Shown here: positions 23,804-35,100 of the stretch, piece by piece
Layout: every line of letters begins with the position of its first letter
Position numbering within the stretch: position 1 is the first letter of the stretch
Source: Hydractinia symbiolongicarpus
Taxonomy: Eukaryota; Cnidaria; Hydrozoa; Anthoathecata; Hydractiniidae
Reading direction: 5' to 3'
DNA: 64,000 nt
Assembly: GCF_029227915.1 (NCBI RefSeq)
Contig: NC_079875.1
Coordinates: 12,519,001-12,583,000 of the forward strand
Program-made: the position numbers and the translations under genes
The notes under the pieces: generated by a model
The model's database searches: none
Told to the model about the DNA's origin: nothing
What the model saw: only the letters and a program-made list of their open reading frames with translations

Positions 23804-26048
23804 GTAAGTTGTAGTCGTTGTCAATCATATTAACCTCATCTCTGGTTTTGGTTTGTAACGCCCACAACATTTTCAAACTAAACTCCTGTACAAAACTTTA
23901 ACGTTGACGTCATTGCGTTAGATAAGATTGGCGAAAACATTTTTTCACCAAATAGACTTAAAAAGTGCAATGCGCTTTTAAGCTTGAGACAAAGTAACTT
24001 AGAAACATTCAGAAATAACCGACGTCGTCAGGAATAAACTAAAACCCATTTTGTGAAGTTTGATCAATCAACCGTTTTGAAACAGACGGTTTAATGATGT
24101 AATCAAAAAAAATGTAAACATAGATATCTCCGTAACAGTTCATCAAAAGCACGCAATCTTATACAATTTCTTGCTCAGCTGTTAAAGTTTGACACAAAAA
24201 AAACAATCTATAACCAATTTTCCAAAAATATATTTGTCAGTTCACTGCTGATGACAGCAGAATTCAAATTCCGGACCTTTCTTTAATCGTTCATTCGCCT
24301 ATGTGGATTTTTCCACAAGTTTATCAACTAGTTGTACAAGTATCATATTTGCCATTCCAATATGTAATTTGAATATGGCTGCTTTAACCGGAGCGAAACA
24401 TAAAAGATCTCCAGCATAAAAAAATTTGTTCAACAAAGCCTTGGAGCAAGCCGGCTCATTGAGCGCTGCTTTTCACCCCACTGTGCCACAACGCAATCAC
24501 TCTTGATATGCTCTGATTATGAGTTATATGCAAACGGATTTCTGCTTATGGTTGTGAGCTTAATATTTACACCTCTTTTGAAAAATTGATGTCCTCGATT
24601 GAGGGTATTCCCGTATAGTTATGCAATTCATAATTTTTGCTGATGTCATCATGTATGGTCAGTTTAGAAAAGACGTTTATGTGTAGGATTCCTTGCTTAA
24701 AAGTTTTGCAGTAATTTCACAAAGCAGTTTCTGCAAAGTACATCAAAATTCCGATTTTGTAAAAGCGCTCTGGAAATAAGGCTGAATTATAGCTATAAAC
24801 AGGTATAAAAAAAGAAGGTCTTGTAGGTTTATTGAGTAATATTGTAGTAAAATTGGTGTTCGTCCACTCGTCCATTGGTGAACGCTAAACGAAAAAGTTT
24901 TTTTCAAAGACAGCAATTATGGCATGTAGATGAAAGAAAATTTAACGAAGTTAAACATTTGAAATAATAGTAGTACATTATTTTTAGGTCAAATTGTGGA
25001 AAAGGTATTAAGCTGTGCCAGGAGGCTGAAAATTGCAAACAGCCTATCTGTATTTCCTGCATATCATGTAGTGCAAAGATGTGTGAGAAATGTCAACGCT
25101 TGCATTCATGTGAAAACAAATCTTATGCTGTAGTAACATTTGATGAAAAGATCCAAGAGGTCCAACCCTTTTGCAAAAAGCACAGTTCTCTAGCTAAAAA
25201 TGTCTGCATCGAATGTGAAGAGAAGTTCACTTGTGTTTTTTGTATAAACAGAGAACACAAAAACCATACAAAGAAAACAGTTGAAGAAATGGGTTTGGAA
25301 ATAAAGAAGTGGTTCCAGTCCTTTGTGACATCATTTGAGGACAGAAAGGTTTTGTTGGAATCCTTATCAGGAAAGTATAATGAAGCTTTGATGAACCTTA
25401 AGAGTCAGAGAGAATTGTTTGTTCATGAATTAGAAGTAAGAAAATTAAAACGCATGGAGGAGTATCTGCAGCTGTTAAAGGCAGAGGAAAAGAAATTGCT
25501 GAAGGACTTTGATGAAAAAACAGAAGAATTCAAAGCAAAAGTGATTAGCGGTGGTTACTCAGAAAATGCTAAAATGAAAAAATTTTCTAGTTACATAGAG
25601 CTCCTTAACTCGAAGTCTCATTTTGAACTAGTTGCCGAAAAGAAAGAAATTAAAAAAAACATTAGTGATCTATCTTCTTTACCTGAAACGTTTCCAAATT
25701 TAAACTTACATCTTCCTCAAATAAATGATAACGAATTACTTAAAAATCCATTGGGTGAATTGAAAATTACTTTTTATCCTGCTTACATTGGAGACGTAAG
25801 TTCATCTGAATGGTCTGCATGCAACAACACCATTGGGGAAACTGAAGGAAATTTTGACTATCCACAACTAACAAAGGATTTGATGAACCTTGTAAAAAGT
25901 CTGAAAGGTACGTTGGCTTGCCCAGTTTTTCATAATTGAGCATTGAACAAAATATTATTATGCGTTTCTGATTGCTGAAATAATTTTTTGTAGGATATGA
26001 AAAGTCTCAAGGAAGTACGAGTCTTGTCAATGCAGACACAGTGAAAAG
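23547..26048 (+). CDS. TRIM-like RING/B-box/coiled-coil gene, copy 2
   Basis: Exon 1 is 23547-23803 (start MDLSPTMIS; an in-frame ATG lies eight codons upstream). Exon 2 is 24988-25907 and exon 3 is 25994-26048 (55 bp, nine longer than in copies 1 and 3). Phases join without stops: exon 1 ends two bases into a codon, exon 2 ends one base in, exon 3 two bases in. Zinc ligands are CKICLETY, CGHTYC and CPLRC for the RING; CQEAENC, CISC, CEKC and FCKKHSS, CIECE, CVFCINREHKNH for the B-boxes. A coiled coil follows. No linker or SH2 exons like those of copies 1 and 3 were found downstream; an ankyrin segment comes instead at 26947. Likely a ubiquitin ligase; its C-terminus is unresolved. Confidence 0.78.
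24302..24331 (+). mobile_element. Helitron-like 3' terminus inside copy-2 intron 1
   Basis: The stem TGTGG (24302-24306) with CCACA (24313-24317) is followed after ten bases by CTAG-T (24328-24332). This is the spacing described for Helitron 3' ends. The loop ATTTTT is shared with the hairpins at 7746 and 15434. No other part of an element was found. Confidence 0.45.
24988..25907 (+). CDS. B-box/coiled-coil exon, copy 2
   Basis: 920 bp between TTTTTAG and a GTACG donor, the same length as in copy 3. It encodes two zinc-binding motifs, then about 150 residues rich in Lys, Glu and Leu that would form a coiled coil, then a less ordered tail with LKNPLGELKITF. That last block is shared with copy 1 (LSRNPLGKLKISI) and copy 3 (LPNNPLGELKVFI), so it is a conserved family motif. 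Confidence 0.86.
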
Positions 26049-26946
26049 GTGTTTTTATACTTTTCGTTAATGTTAGTTATTATAAGTAGTTGACTGTTGT
26101 CAGTCTTGGTACTGCTTTTTGGGACCACAAATATACGACTTTAAAAAGGGCGCTCTTTTTAAATTTGGCTTTCTGTTTTTACGGAATGTAACCAAAATGT
26201 AGCATAAAAATTTGTTTAAGAAGAATTGTTAAAAAAAACTCCGAGTGTTAGCTCTTGGAACATCCTGATAGTGTTGTTGTCTGTTTTAGAGATGTTAATT
26301 TAAAAAGTGCACAACCGGCAGTAGAGACTTGCAAATTTAACGGTATGAAATTTTTAACGTTAATTCCCCAAAAGTACCCAAATTTTTATGAAAATTTGTG
26401 GTTAAGAACAGCCACTTTGCGACTTTATTTAAAAATACTTAACAGAAATGGATAGAATGTTTAAACGTAACTCTTTTTTATTTTTTTTGAACACGACTAC
26501 AAATATCCTGTTACCTATTTTTAATACTTCATACTAAATTGGAATACGAAAATGTTTTAATACAATGTCTTAAAAAAGGTTTCATTTATTATATCATATG
26601 AAATACGTTTTTAAATTAGCGCCAAAACTTTTGCAGGCAGATTTTTTTCTCTCGCAAATTCTGCTAATAAATTTGTTTAAAAGACTTTAGTTTACAATAA
26701 GTAAAATACGGAGTGAGCGAATTAGTGGAAATCATACTATGAGCTAGAAAACAAAACGACCACTGCCGGTATTAACGACTTACGAGAGGGAATTTGATTT
26801 AAATTGAATTGCATCGTTCCAAGCATTCTAGTATTACTCAATTGTTCTGTTAATTCCTCGTAGTTACAAAAATAATATCGGGGAAAATTACCAAGAAATT
26901 TTGTTACGTAAGTAATACACACTATAACGTACAAATTTTTCTTCAG

Positions 26947-27268
26947 AAATTGTGAAAATCATTCTCGATGGTGATGTCGAAATGTTGAAATCGATTATAT
27001 CCAGCGATCCAAATATTGCAAAGATGAGAGATGATGATGGAGAAACGCTGCTAATGATAGCAACAAGGAATACCATCGATGGTACAGGTTTTGATTGATG
27101 CTGGAAGTGATGTACATGCTGTTAATAGAACTAACTTGAATGCATATGAAATTAGTGCATTTCTAGATTATTCAGACGTTTTTTAATATGCTGACAGAAC
27201 ACGACAGCACGGGTTGCAAACACGTACGCGACATCAGTCTTTTAAAGTTAAAGATGGCATTTTCTTAA
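26947..27268 (+). pseudogene. Ankyrin-repeat segment with a frameshift
   Basis: After TTCTTCAG the frame reads EIVKIILDGDVEMLKSIIS...DDDGETLLMIATRN, one ankyrin-like repeat. It then continues in another frame as SMVQVLIDAGSDVHAVNRTN and AYEISAFLDYSDVF...MLTEH. The switch occurs near 27075-27090. The segment lies 0.9 kb after the last seen exon of copy 2 on the same strand, so it could be that gene's damaged C-terminus or a separate relic. Confidence 0.6.
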
Positions 27269-27269
27269 G

Positions 27270-28840
27270 GTCATACTAAATGTTTTAAATTAGCTGCTGT
27301 CTCAGGACTGTTGCAGATTATTTTTTGGAGGGGGGGGGATGGCTGACCTTGAGATTCTAACCTTCTAAGTTAAGTAAAAAGGCACCCTATGCTGAAGTTT
27401 CTCACATATCAACCCCAGTCAACAGACTTTATTAGGGATTAGGGTACAGTCCTGTGTCTATGCTACATTTGACATATTGACAAAACTGTTTCACATTATC
27501 TTAACTATATTAATGTAAGTTTAAAATTGATTTAAATTCCGTCGGTGGTAGTTCTAATGTTATTAAATGTTAATGCTAAGAACATTACAGAACGTGAGGT
27601 CGTTGAATTGTTTTGGTTTCATTCTAAAACTTATTATTTTGTAATTCTTTGAATAAATTTTTGGCCCACATGAATACTGATAAAGATAAAAAAGAATAAA
27701 AAAAATCCCAATCTTTTAACTATGTAAAATGGAAGAAAATTTGAATTGTTGTCATACGTATCTAAAAGGAAGAAAAAAAAGCAAAGTGGAAGACAGTGCT
27801 ATGTTGGCTGGAACTATTACGTCATGCAAAGTTACTGGAATGTAAAAAACAAAACAAGCATTGGATAGGAAAGTGCCGTGTCTTTACACAATAACGAATT
27901 CATATTATATGACGACGAAAACAGAGGCAGGTTTTATTGAATTACATTAAAAGAACAAAGTAATATAGATGGAATTTTTTGTACCCTTTGATTCCCGATT
28001 TGTGTTATTGATGTAATTTTATCGGGGCAGAGGTGCTTTTTAATCGGAGTTAGTTTAGTTACAAAAATGTTGATACGACATCAGCAAAAGCTTTGTAAAT
28101 GGTTTTTACCCTTTTAAAAAGAGTTTTCAAAGAATAAAATGGCAATAGGATTCGACTGCTCTGCATCTCTCAAACACTTCTGGACAGTTAACAACTTTTG
28201 AAATCTCGAGTTCTAATTAGATTTGAAAAATTAGATTTGACAAAGAACGTCGAGTATCGCACGCTTAATCCTATTTTAGGGAGAGGGGGTACTTTGCGTC
28301 TCGTTTTTATGGTAGGATGGTAATTTAAGCATTATAAACACAACAATCGAGAGTGGTCGTTCAGCTAAATTTAATAGATTTCTGCATAGTTACTAGAGAA
28401 GCGTGTAATTACATTCTTGTGAAAAAAGATGTATTTGAAGGAGCATTTTCCTTGCATTAAAAGCTTAGTAAGCTTTCTATTGAACTGACTTAATTAAATC
28501 TTCCTTGCATTTTTATAATCATTTTATACTCATGTTGTATAAATGCCTTTCATATCTGTATTTATAAACAACCGTAATTTTGTATGAAATAAATTAGATA
28601 CGTGGCATTTTACTTAACTTGATATAGCAACATTACTTTCTAAGGTAATTTCTGTTTCAATGCTTTTTCTCGTTAGTGTCAATTATCATTAGGCCTATAA
28701 TTTCGTTTGCCTTAAATTCGTACCTGTTTAATATTTTGTTAAATAGCACTGGTCAAGGTCATATAAGCATCAAAATACAGTATATTTTGTACGTGTTCTC
28801 TGTGCAAAAAAAGGTTTAATTTGTAGAATACTTGAAATTA
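27270..28840. other. Spacer between copies 2 and 3
   Basis: AT-rich, with a G run at 27330-27340. No SH2, linker or other coding exon was seen on either strand. Confidence 0.4.
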
Positions 28841-28851
28841 GAATACTTGAA

Positions 28852-29108
28852 ATGGCTTTGTCACCATCCATGATCAGTGCTATGGTGGAATGCAAGATTT
28901 GCTTAGAGACTTACCACAAGCCCAAACATCTTAACTGTGGACATACGTACTGTCAAGACTGTTTAGACGACATGTTGTCATTTAATGAAGATGGAAGTGC
29001 AGAACTGAATTGTCCACTTAGGTGTCCAAACAAAACGATAATAAATGAGCATGATACAACATCATCCTTGGCTAACTCTTATTGCCTTTCTGAAATTTTA
29101 GATACAGT
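28852..29108 (+). CDS. RING-finger exon, copy 3
   Basis: 257 bp, ATG to GTAAGT donor, with start MALSPSMIS. Spacing is C-x2-C-x11-C-x-H-x2-C-x2-C-x16-C-x3-C. It is closest to the copy-1 exon: both share LSFNEDGSAELNCPLRC and the NKTIINEH run. Confidence 0.88.
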
Positions 29109-32100
29109 GTAAGTAATGATTTCTTTTTCATCTTACTGTTTTCATGTAAGAGTTATGTATGGACACCTTGCTTCTTATACCTAAACTTGTTTTTTTGACG
29201 CTGGCAAGCAATAAATAAGACGTGTACAAATTTAGAAAGGAATCAAAGGAAATATGGTTTGCATCCTGTGCGTTTTAAATAAGTAAATATTTTCTAAAAT
29301 TATATACTAAAATTAATTTTATTTTTTTAAAGCTGATTTTAAAAAAGGGAATATTACAAACTATGACTTTTTTAGCTCTGTTTAATGCAACAACCGAACG
29401 GCAAATTAATCTGTAGTTTATAAGAGACGTTGTGTGAAAAATAGCGCACTATCTTTCCATTATAAGAATTATTGTGATTTGTTGTTTTGTTAGATCAAAA
29501 AGTGGAACAAGTAATGGTCTATGTCAACAAACCGAGAATTGTAAACAGCCTATCTGTTATTCTTGCAGTACTTGTGGTACAAAGATCTGTGAGAAATGCC
29601 AACATATGCATTCATGTGAAAACAAAGCATATACTACTGTACGTTTTAACGGAAAGACAGGACAACTCCAACCATTATGCAGTCAACATAATTCGCTGGC
29701 TAAACGAGTTTGCATCCAATGTGACAATAAATTTGTGTGTGTGTTTTGCGTTCACAGGGAACACAAAAATCATAGACTGAAAAGTGTAACTGAATTTGGC
29801 ATGGAAGCGAAGAATTGGTTCCAATCATTTATTACGTCATTTGAAAACACAAGAAAGGACTCTGAAAGATTATCCAAAATATACCATGAAACCTTGATGA
29901 AGCTCGAGAGGGAAAGGGAAATATTTGCACAGGAATTAAAAATGAGAAAATTAAAATGTATAGAAAGGTATCTTACTATTTTGAATGCTGAGGAGGAACG
30001 TTTCTTAAAAGAATTTGATGATAAAAGAGAAATGTTTAGAACAGAAATAATCAACGTTAACTGCATGGATCACACTAGCATGAAAGAATATAGGGATTAC
30101 ATAAATGCGTTTAATTTAAAATCCAACTTCGAGCTTATTGCTGAAAAAGTGGAAATTGAAAAAACACTTCGAAATCTCACTTCTTTATCAGCCAGTATGC
30201 CAATATTCAAATCACATCTCCGCCAAATTAATGACCAAGAGTTACCAAACAATCCGCTTGGGGAATTAAAAGTTTTTATTGATAAAGTTGAAACAGATAG
30301 TCTCGTTCTTGGCACTAGTTCTGCTTGCCAAAATTTGATTAAGGGATCTGAAAAGCTGACTAACTTTTCTCAATTAGCTATTAAACTATCGTACATTGTG
30401 GAAAGTATAAATGGTAGGTTTCCCGTTATGAGTGCTACCTCTGATTCATTGATTCAAAATTTAACATTAAGTCGTGTGTTTGTTAACGCTTCTAATTTTT
30501 AGGTAACAGAAATGTTACAAATTTTGTTGCTGAAAACAAAACTAAAAGGTTTGGTTATTATATTATTATTTTTGATGGTTAGTTAACGTGTTTGAACACT
30601 CTTTTAAAATAATACATCGCCAATGGTGTAGCTCTCTACGAAGAGCTTTGCTGAAAATTGTATTTTGAAATACATTGTTTCTTCTGCATTACTGGTACAC
30701 TTAATATCGAGTTAGCATAGGAAACGATGTATCAAAATGATGTAATGTCGTCACTACGATCATAAGTGACATTTATCAATGACTCATTTTCATATTTGAT
30801 CAACTATATACACCAGACACAACATTTACTGGGATTTCTCATAAATAAATTACAAATATTTCACGAATTGGCAAAAAAAGTTTAAGGATTATATTTTAAG
30901 ACATCGTGTGCTTCTTAGTTTTACTTCTTATTACCTACAGCTTTTAATCTAGTCGTGTTTTTTTAAAGTGTAATTCGCAAGGGCTTTGAAAAACGCAGAC
31001 TAGTTTTAAATCCAGCCTTATTTCATGTGAAATCTTGTCATCACAATTGGTTTAATAAATTTTCATTTTAGTGACGCCACGCCTACAAATGCAGAACCTG
31101 AGACTTACTCGGATGCAGGTAAAAGATCCAGGGTTTTTATTCTATAGTCATCTCAAAAACCAAACGTGCTTGAGGGGGAAACTCCCTCAGGATTTCTTTT
31201 CTTGCAATATTTAAAGCATTTGAAAATAAATTAAATCAGTTGATAAGATTGTATCGTGAGATTCAAAAATACCCATATTGGGCAAGCCAATCAATTACCA
31301 TGGTTACTGTCCAAGATAATGAAAAGCCCTAAAAATTTACCTTCCGCTGGCCATAAAATCTGAAATTTAACAGAGAGTTAGAACTTGAGATTCTAAGAAA
31401 TGATTAACACGTCTTTCTGTGATATGACGAGAAAGAATAGTCGCAAGTTGTGTACTTCCGAAAATAGCTTTTAAGTTTGGCGGATTTTAAATTTACAATA
31501 TGTCTGACTGAAAAGCGTCGTTACATTGAGATTATACTACCACTATTCTTGAAGGTCATGTCATAGTACTCATTACCTAATCAATAGAAGTGAAGTTTTC
31601 GAGTTATCATGATTAGGAACGTAGAAATGCAATCCCAAGAAAAACGCAAATCAACATTTTAAAGATATTACTTCCGATTGAACGACTTGTTACGCCTAAA
31701 TTTGACTACCGTTGAAACTTTGACCTAAGATTCTAAGTCTTAAGCCTGCTAAGCTGACAAGTAAACTCTGCTAAACTGACGAGTAAAATCCGACAATTAA
31801 TCCCTGACGAGTAAACCCGACTAGCAAAATCAGACAATAAATCACCGACGAGTAAGCTCCGACTAGTAAACTCCGACAAGTAAACATCGACGAGTAAGCC
31901 TCGATTAGTAAACTCCGACAAGTAATCCCTGACGAATAAACCGGAATGATTAAACCCCGACAAGTAAACAACGACGAATAAACTCCGGCAAGTAAACAGT
32001 GATGAGTAGACCCAGACTAGTAAACTCCGCCAAGTAAACCACGACGAGTAAACCCGAATGATTAAACCCCGACAAGTAAACCCCAACAAGTAAACCCCGA

Positions 32101-35100
32101 CGAGTAAACTCCGACAAGTAAACCCCGACGAGTAAATTTCGAATGATTAAACCCCGAAAAGTAATGTTCCAATTAAGTTCTGGTTTACTCTATAAATCAT
32201 CAAGCTCTCCTTAATTTCTGAAAAAAAATTCGTGAGGTCTGATGTGACGATACTAAAATTATTAAAGAAAGCTAAACCGCAGAGGAAAAGACGTTCTTTG
32301 ACGGCAAATAACTGACCACTTGTAACAAACTTACCAGTCAGAGTTGACTGGTGTAACCTGAAAACGACCACCTGAGTGAATATTTTTTAAACAGGCATTA
32401 TGTCAACATATCTTGGACATTTGAAACCGAAAGAAATGATATTTTACCCTTTGGTGTTAATGTTAACCGTTGCATTAATTGTTTTTGGCGTCACTTCAAA
32501 AAAACTCAAAGTTTAGTGGCGTTTACTGTACCTTTAATACTTTTATTGCTGTTGAATGCGGCCATAACATTGTTTTTACGCCATTAAATCGTGTATAGTA
32601 AATTTATAGATAGATGTATTGAAACGTTTCAAGATTTGTTAGGTGTTTTGTTAGGCTTTTGTTAGGTAAAAAAGAATCCGGTGTATATATTTTTTGCTAC
32701 TTTTGGAAACTTTGACTTTGCAACTACGCACTAGACTAGTCAACTCCGTTTATTTTACGGCCTGCTGTCGCAAATTCGGGTTTTTCTCACCTGTTTGTTT
32801 TTCATCAAATTGAATTTCAGGTCCGTGTTCAAAAGGCTTTGCTTTCAAATGCGTTATGTCAATTTAACAGAAGTGTAATGCCACGTATTTTGAAAAATCT
32901 AACCGACATTTTAAAGCTAGGGCTTTCGACATCTGGGATTTTTACCTATGATTGCTATGCTTAATAAGAGCTGCCGTCAAAAAACATATTTTTTTTCTCC
33001 GGTTCAACTTCCTTCGATGATTTAATTGTCTTCCTGATGACGGTCTCAAAAACGACCAAAAATTTCAAATAAAAGTTATGACCAAGTCGGTATTTTATTT
33101 TCTGTTGTTTCGTTAATCTATCAATTCAAGAAATCTTCTATAGATTTCATATTGCTTACAAGCATTCTCAGTACAAAGAACTTTTAGCAGGCATTTTAGA
33201 CAGATAAGATACATCTATTATTAATACAGAGATTTTAATTTTTCTATAAGAAACATTGTTTTTGTCTGTTACTATTGACGACCATTCTTTCTTTATGCCA
33301 GATAACAAAAGGAGGAATCACCCTACTTGTGACACTGAAGCTTCTACTACTGTTAGGAATTTAGAAGATGAACCGTGAGTATATAACAGTGTTTCAAACT
33401 TGTATTTTTAATACTGCGCGCAGAAGCAGTTGTTCTTTTTATCTTCATTGCAGATGCTATTGCTTTAGTTTTAGTTTTGTCCTTGTTGTTGTTATTGTTG
33501 TTGTTTTTGTTATTGTTATTGTTGATTTTGATGGTGTTATTGTTGCCTTATGATCAAGTTATATCTAGTCAAGTTATATCTGATCAAGTCATATCTGGTC
33601 AAGTTATATCTGGTCATGTTATATCTGGTCATGTTATATCTGGTCATGTTATATCTGGTCAAGTTATATCTGGTCAAATGATATCTGGTCAAGTCAAACC
33701 TTGTTAAGTTATATCTGGTCAAGTTATATTGGGTCAAGTCATATCTAGCCAAGTTATATCTGGTCAACTTATATGGTCAACTTATATCTGGCCATGTTAT
33801 ATCTGGCAAAGTTATGTCTGGTCAAGTTATGTCTGCTTAAACTTTTACGTATGATTCGCTTTTATCAAAAATGTAGATCTTGATAACAAAGCTAAATGCT
33901 TTAAATCTTATCTGTATCGCAATAATACAGAATCCTGAGCATCCTGACTTGGAAGTAATTGTGCTCCAGTTAAACATAACACAGAAAATTAATTTATTAT
34001 TATTATCTGGAGCAATATATTTTGCATGACGTGATAATTACATGTGTTTAACAGTACAATGGTCAATGCTTCATCAGATAAAATACATATATCTTGCAGT
34101 GGGCGAAAGCTACTTTTCTTTTTAAGTTGGTCATACTCAGCAGGAACATAGCAATCACACCTAATAGCACTTTCATTAAATTTAGCAGTCAAAAAACATC
34201 AAGGACGTTATTCTGCTTAGGGCTATATTTAGTTGACCATTGTTAAATGAACATTGCTTCATTAAATGAAATCTAATGTCAAAATGTTGCCGCGTTAAAT
34301 ATTAAACTGTGTGAATAGTACATGCCCAAGATAACATTAAAGGAAACTGTCTACGCAGAAGTACAGATGATGTTTCTTGGTTAACTCTGTATCTAATTAT
34401 CAAATTAAATCAAATCAAATGATTATCAAATTCTACATATATTCTAAATACCATTGTGTTGTCTATATGTAACATATTCTTCAATGTCCGTCTAGGTTTG
34501 ACCCCTCCGCTCAAAAGAAAACATGTAGGCTACCACGTATTTGATATTCAACATATAATGCATGGTATATAACCGTATCAAGAGGCCAATCTCTTTGAAA
34601 AAAATATTTACATGGTATCGAAAAAGTAATACTGCATTCAAGTTCAAGAATTTAAATTGCTCAAAGTATGTCAAATTGATTATGTCTTCATGGAATAGAG
34701 TTCGGCCATTTATTTTTGCAATTATTAGACCAGATCCAAACTCACCGTATGCCAACGCAACCTAATTTCCTGAAAAAATTCAGAGGGGAAAGTTGTTTAT
34801 CCTTTGTTCCACAACTTCTGAAAGAATAAATTTAAAAGGCAGGCGTTTCTTTAACAGAATTCATGATTTCAAGGTTTTATCAGCACCAATAAAAGATTTG
34901 ACGGGTTTACAGTGATACGCTGATAATTATTATAATCAAAGGGCACAGTTTTATGTCACGATCAACTTTTTCACCAAATTCGCTAGTTGGGAAAATAATG
35001 ATGCGTTAACTCTTAACAAAAATTGATCAGTTATCAAAGACGTTGGTCTCTCGTTTCCTCCTAGGGTGTACTGATATCTGTTGATTGTAAAATGTCAAAC

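Noticed and set aside
31733-32089. Minus-strand repeated protein of FTCRSLLVGVYSS type
   Set aside because: Produced by a 15-16-bp minisatellite in an intron; no splice or start context.
33477-33767. Repetitive ORFs on both strands
   Set aside because: Tandem GTTATATCTGGTCAA units with a period divisible by three keep frames open without selection.
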